From the NCBI GenBank assembly GCA_003224085.1, contig QHYK01000048.1, forward strand, positions 114,577 to 178,576: a stretch of 64,000 nucleotides of DNA, given 5' to 3'. Position numbers and translations under genes: made by a program. The notes below the pieces were generated by a model. It saw only the letters and a list, made by a program, of their open reading frames with translations. It did no database searches and was not told the DNA's origin. Positions 52,497-61,851 of the stretch are shown here, in pieces (the stretch's first letter is position 1; each line of letters begins with the position of its first letter). This DNA comes from Acidobacteriota bacterium. GTDB lineage: Bacteria; Acidobacteriota; Terriglobia; Acidiferrales; UBA7541.

Positions 52497-55118
52497 ATGG
52501 CATGGAACAGATTATTGCTGTATCCACGAAAGCAACTGGACATTCGTTGGCGCGATCTCGCCGCCGCAGCCGTTAGGTGTCTCCTCCCCAGTGATCTATC
52601 AGGTTCCGAAGCGCAAGTCTGCCGCACGTTTGCTCCGGACCGGCCGGTGCTCGTTACATTTGCTGTGCGTGCTGGCTTCGACCTCTTCCTGAAAGCGCAA
52701 GGATGGCCCGAGGGCAGCGAAATCCTGATGTCCGCTCTCACCATTCGCGAAATGGCGGACATCGCGCGGAAGCACGGGCTGATCCCCGTGCCGCTGGATT
52801 TGAATCTGGGAAAACTCGCTCCGGAACTTTCGGCGATGGAAGCTGCGATTACGCCGAGGACGCGCGCCATTGTCATCGCGCATCTTTTCGGCAGCCGTGT
52901 AGAGATGGAGCCGTTCATCGCCGTGGCCAAGCGTCACGGAATTCTCGTTCTCGAAGATTGTGCGCAGGCGTTCACCGGGGTGGAATACACCGGGCATCCG
53001 GAAACGGACGCGGCGATGTTCAGCTTCGGCTCTATCAAAACCGCCACCGCGCTTGCCGGCGCCGTGATCCGGCTCAAGGACGCCCATATTCTCGAGAAAA
53101 TGCGCGCACTTCAGCAAGAGTATGCCGTGCAGTCGCGCGCGGAATACTTCCATCTGATCTTCACGCACGTTCTCGTCAAGTTGTTCACCATTCCGCTGCT
53201 CTACGGGCTTTTTTATCGGGCTTGCGTGTGGTTCGAGAAAGACTTCGACCAGGTGATCAACGCCGTGCGGAATCTTCCGCCAGAAGATGAAGAAGAAGAC
53301 TTGGCGCTCATTCGAAAGCAGCCTGCGGCACCTCTGTTGGCCTTTTTGCTAAGGCGGCTGCAGACGTTCAACACCCAGCGCCTGCGGGAACGCAGGGAAT
53401 TGGGGAAGCAATTCGCTCAGGCACTTCCCGCAGGCATGACTTGCCTCGGTACCGCCGCGCCATTCCACAGCTTCTGGGTTTTTCCCGTGCTTGTGGAAGC
53501 ACCGGAGCGTTTCGCCGCTGAGCTGCGCGCATACGGATTCGACGCCACCACCGCGGGGTCGGCGCTTTCTGTGATTGCACCTCCGCCCGGGGGAAAATTC
53601 CCGGCGCCCGAGAATCTACGCGCGGCCCACCGCAAATTGCTCTATCTTCCCGTGTATCCGGAAGTGCCGCCGCGGGCGCGGCCGCGGCTCCAGTGCGCCC
53701 TCCACGAAATCCAAAGGGAAGCGCCGCATCTTCGTGTGATCGACGCGCGCCGAGTTTACTCCGCGCAGTTGCGGACGATTCATTCGCCCCGCACTGTTTC
53801 GGATATTCGCGAGATTTTGCTCCAAGCGCACCGGGAGAATCGGTCCATTTGCCTGATGGGAACAACGCACAATCTCGGCGGCCATTCCTTTGCCAACGGC
53901 GCCGTGGCTCTCGACTTGAAACGCTTCAATCGCGTTGTGTCTCTGGAGGTGCCGGGGAGGCGGATCACCGTGCAAAGCGGCATTACATGGGAAAAGATTC
54001 AGGAAACCGTGAATCCCGCCGGCTTGGCCGTGAAAGCCATGCAGTCCGACAACAATTTCACCGTGGGCGGCTCGCTTTCCGCGAATGCCCACGGGCGGGA
54101 CCTTGAGTTTTCGACCGTAATTCAAAGCGTTCTTGGCTTTCGCATCCTGCTTGCCGATGGGTCGGTGGTCCACGCCAGCCGGACCGAGAACGCGGAATTG
54201 TTTCGCCTGGCAATCGGCGGCTACGGCTTGTTCGGCATCATTCTCGAAGTGGACTTGGAGCTCGTCGAAAATTCCGTCTACCAGCAGAGCTCGGAGATTA
54301 TGCCGCTCGCTTCTCTTCCCGAATATTTTGACCGCAAGATTCAAGGCGACCCCCACGCGAGGCTTTTCATCGCGCGGCCATCCATCGCGGCTCGCGGTTT
54401 TCTCGACGATACCATCGTGACGAAATGGAGAGTGACGCCCGCGCGTCCCAAGAACATTTTCCGGCTCGACCACGAACGCAACGTCCGGCGGGACCGCTTC
54501 CTCTTTGCTCTTTCGCGCAAATACTCCTGGGGCAAAGCGCTCCGCTGGCACGCCGAAAAATTCATTTCCCTGCATCCCCCAAGGGGCGGGTTTGTCTCCC
54601 GCAACAACGCCATGCGGCCTCCGGTCTCGGCTATCAAAATGTTTGATTATCACTCGCCGGCGGACACCGACGTCATTCAGGAGTTTTTTGTCCCTGTTCC
54701 GCGCTTTCTCTCTTTCATGGAATCGGCGCGCGAGGTTCTGCGTGAGTCACAGATGAACTTGTTGGGACTGACGATTCGCTACGTCAGGCCCGACACCGAA
54801 TCATTTCTCTCCTACGCGCCATGCGAAGAAGCTCTCGCTGCTGTTCTCTATCTCAACGAGCCTCTTTCTCCCGAAGGCTGGGCGAAAAGCAACGCGCTCA
54901 CACAACGCTTGACGCGCCTTGCCGTGCAAAATGGCGGCACCTTTTACCTCACCTATGCCCGCGAAGTGGAACCCGACGATTTGCGGCGTGCTTATCCGAA
55001 AATAGAGGAGTTCTTCCGGCAGAAACACCGCTTCGACCCAGAGAATCGTTTTACCAGCCGCTTCTTTGAGTTTTACACATCTCACTTTGTGGTACGCCGC
55101 GCTGCCGCGGGCGGTTAG
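52497..55118 (+). CDS. Fusion of a DegT/DnrJ/EryC1-type PLP enzyme with an FAD-linked oxidase
   Basis: 873 residues from ATG 52497 (MAWNRLLLYPRKQLDIRW); a GTG at 52449 would add 16. Residues about 20-400 are a DegT/DnrJ/EryC1/StrS aminotransferase-like domain: SALTIREMADIARKHGLIPVPLDL, VIAHLFGSRVEMEPFIAVAKRHGILVLEDCAQAF and the PLP-lysine segment FSFGSIKTATALAGA (K181). From about 420 on is an FAD-binding oxidase of the VAO/DprE1 type: GTTHNLGGHSFANGAVALDL (H458), QSGITWEKIQETV and NNFTVGGSLSANAHGRDL, ending in a C-terminal substrate domain. Both halves keep key residues. The joint reaction is unknown; amino-sugar or lipid-linked sugar chemistry is a guess. A convergent SDR gene follows. Confidence 0.82.
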   Translation: MAWNRLLLYPRKQLDIRWRDLAAAAVRCLLPSDLSGSEAQVCRTFAPDRPVLVTFAVRAGFDLFLKAQGWPEGSEILMSALTIREMADIARKHGLIPVPLDLNLGKLAPELSAMEAAITPRTRAIVIAHLFGSRVEMEPFIAVAKRHGILVLEDCAQAFTGVEYTGHPETDAAMFSFGSIKTATALAGAVIRLKDAHILEKMRALQQEYAVQSRAEYFHLIFTHVLVKLFTIPLLYGLFYRACVWFEKDFDQVINAVRNLPPEDEEEDLALIRKQPAAPLLAFLLRRLQTFNTQRLRERRELGKQFAQALPAGMTCLGTAAPFHSFWVFPVLVEAPERFAAELRAYGFDATTAGSALSVIAPPPGGKFPAPENLRAAHRKLLYLPVYPEVPPRARPRLQCALHEIQREAPHLRVIDARRVYSAQLRTIHSPRTVSDIREILLQAHRENRSICLMGTTHNLGGHSFANGAVALDLKRFNRVVSLEVPGRRITVQSGITWEKIQETVNPAGLAVKAMQSDNNFTVGGSLSANAHGRDLEFSTVIQSVLGFRILLADGSVVHASRTENAELFRLAIGGYGLFGIILEVDLELVENSVYQQSSEIMPLASLPEYFDRKIQGDPHARLFIARPSIAARGFLDDTIVTKWRVTPARPKNIFRLDHERNVRRDRFLFALSRKYSWGKALRWHAEKFISLHPPRGGFVSRNNAMRPPVSAIKMFDYHSPADTDVIQEFFVPVPRFLSFMESAREVLRESQMNLLGLTIRYVRPDTESFLSYAPCEEALAAVLYLNEPLSPEGWAKSNALTQRLTRLAVQNGGTFYLTYAREVEPDDLRRAYPKIEEFFRQKHRFDPENRFTSRFFEFYTSHFVVRRAAAGG

Positions 55119-55186
55119 GCAAAGCACCAGAAGGTCACGCAAGCCTTGCCACGGACATGGCTGGAGATTGTCGCGCGCGCAAGGCA

Positions 55187-55972
55187 TCATTTTTCTTCCG
55201 GTTTGAACATGCGCGCGGCAGTGCGTGTGACGAAGCGGCGGGGAACCAGCCGTTCGCCGTGCGCGCCCAGATAATTCCAGACTCCTGAAATGACATAGCT
55301 TTTTCCGGCAGCGAGCGCTTTCAGGCCCGTTCGAGCCACCTTTTGTGCGCTCTCGGCCCGGTAAGTGAATTTCTCCTGCCCCGCAACGACATGAAACTCG
55401 GATTCGGTCGAGCCTGGGCAAAGCGCGCAGACACGGATGCCGTAAGGTTTCAATTCTTCCGCGAGCCCTTCCGCAAAGAGCAGATCGAAGGCTTTTGTTG
55501 CCGCGTATGTGGAAATATAAGGGACGGCCTGAAAAGATGCCGTGGAAGCGAGAGTAAGGATGTCGCCACGCCCTCGCGCAATCATTCCTTGCAAATACAG
55601 GTGCGTAAGATGAATGACGGCGGCGCAATTCACCTGAACCATGTCGAGGAGCCGCCGCTTCTCGACGCGGAAAAATTCGCCGTACTTGCCGAAACCAGCG
55701 TTGTTGATGAGCAAATCGATTTCGATGCCTTTGTCGCGCGTGAAGGCGAAGATCCTCTCCGGCGATGCGGGATCAGCCAGGTCCGCGGGGAGCACTTCCG
55801 TTTGAATTTTGTAAATTGAGGCCAGCCTTTGTGCAAGCGCTTCGAGACGATCCTTGCGCCGCGCCGTGAGCACGAGATTCGTTGCGCCGCTGGCAAGTTC
55901 TTCCGCAAGGGCAACGCCAATCCCAGCGCTGGCGCCGGTAACGAGCGCCCATTTGCCCTGCCACTCAGCCAT
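55187..55972 (-). CDS. Short-chain dehydrogenase/reductase (SDR)
   Basis: 261 residues. The cofactor motif TGASAGIG (12-19), with ARRKDR after strand 2, suggests NADP(H). NNAG and the catalytic S...Y-x3-K (STYAATKAF) are intact, and PG at CPGSTESEF follows. It resembles the DltE/YqjQ-like SDR group. It is convergent with the DegT-oxidase fusion gene. DprE1/DprE2 epimerases pair an FAD oxidase with an SDR, which makes a functional pairing thinkable but unproven. Confidence 0.88.
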   Translation of the reverse strand: MAEWQGKWALVTGASAGIGVALAEELASGATNLVLTARRKDRLEALAQRLASIYKIQTEVLPADLADPASPERIFAFTRDKGIEIDLLINNAGFGKYGEFFRVEKRRLLDMVQVNCAAVIHLTHLYLQGMIARGRGDILTLASTASFQAVPYISTYAATKAFDLLFAEGLAEELKPYGIRVCALCPGSTESEFHVVAGQEKFTYRAESAQKVARTGLKALAAGKSYVISGVWNYLGAHGERLVPRRFVTRTAARMFKPEEK

Positions 55973-56072
55973 TCAACCCCCATGCTCGGCCAACCAAGCT
56001 TTCGATAGCCGAACATTCTTTATTCTACGGATTGGGAACCAGCCCTGCATCCAGCTTGGCGATGCGCCCCGG

Positions 56073-56483
56073 TCACTCCGGCACGACCGCGACGGCTTCC
56101 ACCTCAATCAGGAATGGCTCGCGAAACAAACGCTTGACCTCGACGGCTGTGCTCGCCGGCGGATTTGCCTTGTCGATGAACTTATCCCGGACTTCGCGAA
56201 CAACCGGAAGCTGCGTGATGTCCGAAAAGTAGTAGTTCAGCTTAACCACATTTTCGAAGCTCGCGCCACTTGCCTCCAGCGCGGCCTTCAAGTTCTCGAA
56301 CGTTTGTTGCGTCTGAGCACGCATGTCTCCCACGCCCACGACTTTGCCAGCGTGATCCATGGCGACTTGGCCGGCGACATAGACGATGCGCCCGCGCCTT
56401 ATATCCACTGCCTGCGAATAGCCAGGCGACGGCGGCAAACTGTCGGACTTCACGAAACGTACGGCATCCTGTGACTGGCTCAT
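56073..56483 (-). CDS. RidA/YjgF/UK114-family protein
   Basis: 136 residues from ATG 56483 (MSQSQDAVRF), with AAAGGAGAAAG before it. The fold signature is YSQAVDIRRGRIVYVAGQVAMD, QTQQTFENLKAALEASGASFENVVKLNYYFSD and ASTAVEVKRLFREPFLIEVEAVAV. The arginine that makes RidA an imine/enamine deaminase (P-A-R-S-x-V-E-V) is replaced: here it reads P-A-S-T-A-V-E-V. Deaminase activity is therefore doubtful and it is likely a Rid-family member of another subgroup. Confidence 0.82.
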   Translation of the reverse strand: MSQSQDAVRFVKSDSLPPSPGYSQAVDIRRGRIVYVAGQVAMDHAGKVVGVGDMRAQTQQTFENLKAALEASGASFENVVKLNYYFSDITQLPVVREVRDKFIDKANPPASTAVEVKRLFREPFLIEVEAVAVVPE

Positions 56484-56551
56484 TTGCTCTTTCTCCTTTT
56501 CATTCTGAGTTACCGAAAACCACGCGGCAGATAGCAAGCAGACTACTCAGA

Positions 56552-57445
56552 TCACCGTTCTACTATGCGGTCCTCCGTTGTATCTTGTTGTGACTTCAAG
56601 AACTCATGCGGCAGTCTGACGCTTACCCCATGCGGTGCGGCTCTGCGCGCGTCCGCCACGAGGAAAGCCGCAACCCGAATCTCTGTCAGGGATTCGTGCT
56701 CGCTTCCATCGAGCCGCTCAACCCAGTATATTTCGCACTTGGGTCCGTGCGAGACGAGGCCGTTCCTGCCTAGCCATGCATTCAGCGCCCGATACGCTTG
56801 CGGAATAGTTTCGTCGGCACCGGTATGAAAGAGGGATACCACGCGCGCGGCGGGCATCTGGTACACCTGGACGCCTCGTGTTGAGCTAACCGGACGCTGC
56901 AGGAATCGCAGCGCTTCGCAATCGATTCGCGGCCGGTTTTCCCGCTAGCAATCCGGCCCCTATCCGGCGCTCCACCTCTCCAAACAAATCATCAGCTTCC
57001 TCGTTGGAGCGGATTTTTTCACGGCAAGCGGCCACCCAAACTGGCTGAGTTTCGCGCGTCTCAATGCGCCAGCCCAACTGCTTGTCTCCGGCCGTTGCTC
57101 TGCGCAATTGGGCTTCGATTCTTGCCAGGCATATTAGGTCATCTTCGATGCGGCGCGTCAGAAGTGCCCGTCTTTGGCAAAGAATCGATCTTAGGTCAGC
57201 AGGGTTCGGCCGCTCTCGCAGTAGCTCGCGAATCTCACTGAGAATCGCATAGCTTTGTACATGCGAATATCTTGCAAGTCCCGAAGCTGTCCGGGATCGT
57301 AGCTCCTGTAACGGCTCGACGGATCGACATGCGCTGGTTCGAGCAAGCCAGCCTCATGATAGAACCGCAGCGCCCGAATCGAGACATTTCCTAACTGAGA
57401 CAATTCACCTATCTTTAGCAACGCCGAGTCCTTTCTTTTCTGCAT
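56552..57445 (-). pseudogene. MerR-family regulator with effector-binding (GyrI-like) domain, broken by two frameshifts
   Basis: Three reading frames in series make one MerR protein. From 57445: LKIGELSQLGNVSIRALRFYHEAGLLEPAHVDP-x-RYRSYDP, the winged helix-turn-helix, as far as MYKAM. Near 57245 a one-base loss moves the frame; the next frame reads SEIRELLRERPNPADLRSIL, the MerR coil, and goes on to ...SAAIPAASG. Near 56890 a second one-base change moves it back, and STRGVQVYQMPAARVVSLFHTG...GPKCEIYW gives the GyrI-like ligand domain. The whole would be about 290 residues. It is either a decayed gene or bears two sequencing errors. Confidence 0.8.
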
Positions 57446-57600
57446 CAGACGCAGGCTAAACCCTTCCGTAACGAGAGAGTCAAGCGGAAGTTTCCAGGTC
57501 TCTAACTGCGCTGCGGGTCATAGCGAGGAAGAGATGGGCTGTTGCACTAAATTCAGACTCTTCAGCTTTGTTCAGAGAGAGCGAACGGAGGATTTGCTTC

Positions 57601-57831
57601 TTACTTCTCGGGCCGCAAAAAAGCGTCTTTAAACCGCGTTCCTTCGCGCTTCAAGCGCTCCATGAGTCGCCGCGCCCAAACAAACTCGACCGCGAGCAAA
57701 CCAAGGCCCAGGAGAATAACCGGTGTTCCGGGCCCCGGCGTAAAAATCATGACAATTCCCAGGAGTAGGAGAGTGAACCCGGCGACGATAAGAAAGATGC
57801 GGCGGACTTGCTTAACAGTGCGAAAAAGCAT
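57601..57831 (-). CDS. PGPGW-type small transmembrane protein
   Basis: 76 residues from ATG 57831; a TTG at 57876 would extend it into a tRNA-like remnant. Two adjacent membrane segments (IFLIVAGFTLLLLGIVMIF and PVILLGLGLLAVEFVWARRLM) frame TPGPGTP, the mark of the Transmemb_PGPGW family. The function is unknown. The C-terminus is basic. Confidence 0.75.
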   Translation of the reverse strand: MLFRTVKQVRRIFLIVAGFTLLLLGIVMIFTPGPGTPVILLGLGLLAVEFVWARRLMERLKREGTRFKDAFLRPEK

Positions 57832-57853
57832 CCGGGTTTCGCGGGAAACTCTC

Positions 57854-57882
57854 TGGCGGAGAGGGTGGGACTCCAACCCGCG
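57854..57882 (-). other. tRNA-Ser 3'-end remnant (possible attachment site)
   Basis: Read on the minus strand, this segment has a T-arm-like GGGTTGGAGTCCC stretch followed by ACCCTCTCCGCCA. The last part is exactly what a tRNA-Ser acceptor 3' end with encoded CCA looks like. No D-arm or anticodon arm precedes it, so it is not a gene. Such 3' pieces are left by integrases that target tRNA genes. Confidence 0.5.
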
Positions 57883-58508
57883 AAATCTGTCGTCACCTGT
57901 CGTCCACTGTCGTCTGGAAACCTGTATAAATAAAGGGGATTTGCGATTTGAAGATTTGGGCTCTTCCGAAGCGGCGATTTTGAAGTCTCAAATACGGGGT
58001 GGGAATTAGCAGTAGTAGCATTTTTCAACAGCAAAAAGGCGCCGGTTGCGACGCTACACCAGTTCTCTACTGCCGCGCTTGCAACCTATGCTGGTTCTGC
58101 TGGTTCTTCCGCCACACCCGGATGCTCTGCAACACACTTCCAACAAAAAAACTTCCTGCATTTCCTGCAGGATACAGGCACTTCTTAAATCCGCCGAACC
58201 CGGATGAGGAGTTTCTCCCTCAACGGGAATTCTGAAGTCCCACGGCTCCTCGCCAACCGAGATCGAGTAGCGTAGTGGCGGAGGTGCGCTTGGTCGGCGC
58301 TCTGGTTGGAAGATCTTAGGCTATCCCCTCCGAATCTCCTCCACGCTCTCGCTCATCGCCGAATAAAATAACATCCGGTCGAAGCTGGACGCGAACGACC
58401 ATTCACCGATCCCGTGCGGCATCGGGACACCTCGCGTCACATTCCACGCAATATAGATCAACAGCCAGATCGCATTGATCTGTCCCGCGGCTCCCGTCAA
58501 CAGTCCGT
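57883..58508. other. Gene-poor decayed region
   Basis: No intact gene is seen. Next to the tRNA remnant stand three spaced TGTCGTC units (57888-57915, period 10). A TGCTGGTTC pair lies near 58090. On the minus strand at 58321-58505 an open frame reads LLTGAAGQINAIWLLIYIAWNV, in another frame from the TonB-receptor fragment next to it. Its first part may continue that fragment after a frameshift. Confidence 0.4.
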
Positions 58509-58790
58509 TTAGCGCAGTCCCCGGTAAATCAAAGAATCAAAGTTCGCGAAGTTGAATAGGTTGTAGAAGCCCACGCTCGGTTGCACAGTGAGCCTTTCGC
58601 GAGGCATGTAGGACCAGCCGACTTTCAAATCGAAAGCGCGCAGCCAGGAAAGATTGGCTTCGCCAGGTGGAGCGAGTGGCACGACTGGGGCCACAGCGCC
58701 GAGCTGGTGCAATTGCTTCAGGGTGAATAAGTCATTCTGGATCAGCACCTGGCCCGCGGGCGTCGGCTGGTTCTGGGCGTAGGTCTTCAC
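58509..58790 (-). pseudogene. C-terminal fragment of an Oar-like TonB-dependent receptor
   Basis: About 93 codons reading [29 protein letters not shown], then [15 protein letters not shown] and [21 protein letters not shown]. This is the end of the beta-barrel of carboxypeptidase-regulatory-domain TonB receptors that are numerous in acidobacteria. The other 900 or so residues are missing and the usual last strand is lost behind a stop, so it is a remnant. Confidence 0.7.
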
Positions 58791-58933
58791 AACAACGACT
58801 AGCGGGAAAGCGCGACTGAAAGGGATACGCTTATCGTTTGGAGGCCGCCAAAAATCGGCAAAATGAACGCCCAGTTGTCAAAGTCGTGCTAGCATCCTTG
58901 CTCAAGCCGTACGACTGATTTAAGCCGAGTACA

Positions 58934-61141
58934 TCAGTTGTCACCGCCACCAAAGTTCACGGTCAACGTAACAGTGGTGGTGTGGGTTAAGCCGTTCGAT
59001 GTGCCGGTGATGGTCACGGTAGTTGTCCCGGTAGTGGCGGTGCTGGTGGCAGTGAAGGTCAACGTGCTGCTGTTGTTTGTGGTGCTGCTGGGACTAAACG
59101 ACGCGGTCACACCGCTCGGCAGAGTCGAAGTCTTGAAGCTCACGCTGCCGCTGAAATTGGTCCGCGTGATGTTGATGGTGCTCGTTCCGCGGCTGCCTTG
59201 CGTGATGGTCACGCTGGAGGGTGAAGCCGACAGGCTGAAGTCGCCCGTGGTGGCAGCACCCACGGTGAGGGAGACGTTAGTCGAATGAGTCGTAGTGCCG
59301 CTCGTGCCGCTAATTGTCAGGGGGTAGGTTCCCGTCGATGTCGTACTGGCTGTCAACACTGTTAGGGTCGATGAGCCGGAATTCGCTACCGACGTAGGAT
59401 TAAAGCTGCCTGTGGCTCCCGGAGGCAGTCCGCTGACGTTGAAATTGACCGTTCCTGCAAAGTTGTTCACCGCTGTGACCGTCGTGTTGTAGGTCGTGCT
59501 GCTGCCTTGGACTACGCTTTGAGAGGAGGGCGTAGCGGCAACGGTGAAGTCGGGCGCGGTGGAACCGCACGAGGGAAAACTGAAGGAAGCTAACCGGGTA
59601 GTCCAGTTAAAGCTGCCATTGGCAGGCTGATATTGGTTGTCGTACCAAAAGGTGCAGTCATCCGCAGGGTCAATGGCCATGCTGGTGTAGTCGCCCCAGC
59701 GGCTAAGCCCGCCCGTTTGTGAGCCCAAACCGGTAAGAATCGTGGTTTCAGCGTCCATCGTTCCCAGTGCGTCGCCCGGCACGTGCCCCGTATAGGCGAT
59801 AGAAGGATATAAGGTACTGCTGGAAACGCTATAACCGAGCGCGATATCGCCGGCCTTGTCCATAGCGATGCTCGGCATCCAGCGAGAGCTGGCGTCAGGC
59901 GCAAAGGTGCCGGACTGGTAGACAGCCGGGGTAGCGTTGGGGCTGCGGATTTCGTACCAGCGAACTGCCGTGCTGCTCCCCGAGGCGATGGAGTGGGTCG
60001 CGACCAGGGACTCATGGTTTCCGAAATTGCGATAGGCCAGGCGGAACATGAGCCGCTCGCCCAAGGTATCAAGTTGTTGCGAGGTTCCTCGCTGCGGAAT
60101 GCATGTTCCCCCCGAGCCGCCACATGCGTCGGTATAAGAGGGCACAGAGATATTCACGGGTCCGGTGAGAGTGGTGTTGGAGGAGTTGGCGAAATCGACA
60201 TGGAATTTGTAGAGGTTCAGTGAGGTCGACGTGCCCAGTTCCAGAAAGAAGTTGGGCGAGCCGGAAGGGGGCGCCGTGGCGCCGTCCAGGTCGGAAGGAA
60301 GCAGGCTGGCATCGTTGGTTCCGAGCAGGAAGCATTGCGCTGTGGCCGTGCTGCCGGACAGCATCGCCGTACGATCCAAGGCGCACGCCGCCGGGCCGAC
60401 AAATGCGCCGCCGTAAGGAAAGATGTTGGCCGAGAGGTAGTACGCGTCCGGCCACACCGACATCTTGGTGTAGTCGTTCAGGTCACTCCCAAATGACAAT
60501 GCGTAGCGGTTGAAACTTCCGGTCGCGTCCGAGGAGGTAGAAACTGCGATGCATTCGGCGTTATTCGAAAACAAGGAGTCGAATGCCACGATAGCGATAA
60601 CCCACCTCCCAGCCGCCTTGTCAAAAAGGACGACGGGGTCGCTCAGGTTGCCGGTCTCGCATATTCCGCCGAAGCCGACCCAAAGGTTCCCAATCGAAAC
60701 AGGGCCGAGTTGGGAAGCACCGGTAGACTTGTTGAAGACCTGGTAGGAATCGTTCACCGTTTCGACCACTTGGGTGGATCCGACCGAAGCGTTGGGATCC
60801 GGTGGGGCAAATCCCGTAGAACCGATACCGTTGAAGCTCAGCGCGTTTGTCGTGGCTACTTGCAGAGACGGGCTGCTCGGCTGGATGACGCTGGGAGTGG
60901 TTTCCACTCGAGACGGTCCAGGTCTCCGGTGCGGAAGCGGCATGGCGCGCGTCCCCTGCTGGGGGCCGACTAGTAGCATGGTTCTCAGGGAGAGCGACGT
61001 GTCGTGTTTATCTTCATAAATGACTCGCGGACCTCTGCGCACTTCTTCCTGCTCCTGCGCAAAGAGCGGAGCGGATCGGAGGGCAAAGAGGAGAGCCAGA
61101 ACGCTTGCAAAGAGAGGGAGGTATGACAACCTTCGGGGCAT
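58934..61141 (-). CDS. Large secreted protein with C-terminal Ig-like repeats
   Basis: 735 residues from ATG 61141, with AGGAGGAG 11 bases upstream. A signal peptide (YLPLFASVLALLFALRSAPLFAQ) is followed by a domain of about 480 residues: FNGIGSTGFAPPDPNASVGSTQVVETVNDSYQVFNKSTG, DPVVLFDKAAGRWVIAIVAF, then AYTGHVPGDALGTMDAE and SRWGDYTSMAIDPADDCTFWYDNQY. The latter recalls non-enzymatic beta-propeller-like secreted proteins. Two Ser/Thr-rich repeats of about 90 residues end the protein (DFTVAATPSSQSVVQGSS and DFSLSASPSSVTITQGSR), like bacterial Ig-like domains. Surface or extracellular location is likely; the function is unknown. Confidence 0.78.
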   Translation of the reverse strand: MPRRLSYLPLFASVLALLFALRSAPLFAQEQEEVRRGPRVIYEDKHDTSLSLRTMLLVGPQQGTRAMPLPHRRPGPSRVETTPSVIQPSSPSLQVATTNALSFNGIGSTGFAPPDPNASVGSTQVVETVNDSYQVFNKSTGASQLGPVSIGNLWVGFGGICETGNLSDPVVLFDKAAGRWVIAIVAFDSLFSNNAECIAVSTSSDATGSFNRYALSFGSDLNDYTKMSVWPDAYYLSANIFPYGGAFVGPAACALDRTAMLSGSTATAQCFLLGTNDASLLPSDLDGATAPPSGSPNFFLELGTSTSLNLYKFHVDFANSSNTTLTGPVNISVPSYTDACGGSGGTCIPQRGTSQQLDTLGERLMFRLAYRNFGNHESLVATHSIASGSSTAVRWYEIRSPNATPAVYQSGTFAPDASSRWMPSIAMDKAGDIALGYSVSSSTLYPSIAYTGHVPGDALGTMDAETTILTGLGSQTGGLSRWGDYTSMAIDPADDCTFWYDNQYQPANGSFNWTTRLASFSFPSCGSTAPDFTVAATPSSQSVVQGSSTTYNTTVTAVNNFAGTVNFNVSGLPPGATGSFNPTSVANSGSSTLTVLTASTTSTGTYPLTISGTSGTTTHSTNVSLTVGAATTGDFSLSASPSSVTITQGSRGTSTINITRTNFSGSVSFKTSTLPSGVTASFSPSSTTNNSSTLTFTATSTATTGTTTVTITGTSNGLTHTTTVTLTVNFGGGDN

Positions 61142-61282
61142 GGGCACAGGATCTCCTCCTGCAATGAAGGGCCCCTGACCAGCCTCGGTGCGCGGACGCA
61201 TTTGTGGCTGGCTAGGGTGCCTCCACCGCACTGGCAATCACAGAGAGGGGTAAGCGGTGCCGAAGTCTTGCAGACATGTCCC

Positions 61283-61319
61283 TGGAAATCGAGAACACAT
61301 CCTTGGAAATCGAGAACAC
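61283..61319. repeat. Direct repeat, 16 bases, period 21
   Basis: TGGAAATCGAGAACAC stands at 61283-61298 and again at 61304-61319 without mismatch. Confidence 0.85.
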
Positions 61320-61851
61320 CTACCCACTCGCCCTTGGCAGCATTGAAGGGGCCGAGGAGCATCCGGGCTGCCCAGGTTGCTTCGTGGATAGCGCAAATCT
61401 GGCCAGAAATCAATCAATATCGCCATACCAATTAGTATAACGGGGTAGTTTTAATGAAAATCGAATCTTGCTTCCTCGTCTTGGTTTTTTCATTGAAGAG
61501 GCTACAATTTCTGGAATGACCGTCAATACAGGCCCGCTAACAATTCGGATGGTTGTGGGGGGGCAGATATGAACTGACGATCTTCGAGCTGGTAGTTGTA
61601 GATGGATAAGCCCATGTTTGTTTTGCAGTGACCTACGTCTACGTTGCTCGCCCTGTTTGCCTTGTACTCTTCTGTAGTTTGTTCCCAACGTTTCCCAGTA
61701 CGACTAGACAATACCGAACGGCCGGGCTGGTCGAACGTGCCCGGTCAGTGATTGACGATCTCCAACGTATGCTCGGCTTACCCGTGCGGGTGTATTTGCG
61801 GGCCCTTTCTTCAGGTTACCGGGACACGGGTGCGCGCCAAACAAGCCGAGT

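Noticed and set aside
53616..54653. Minus-strand open frame of 345 codons opposite the FAD-oxidase half of the fusion gene
   Set aside because: Antisense to conserved FAD-binding motifs; no recognisable domain.
57854..57882. Complete tRNA-Ser gene
   Set aside because: Only the T-arm and acceptor 3' side can be seen; no D arm, anticodon arm or 5' acceptor strand lies upstream.
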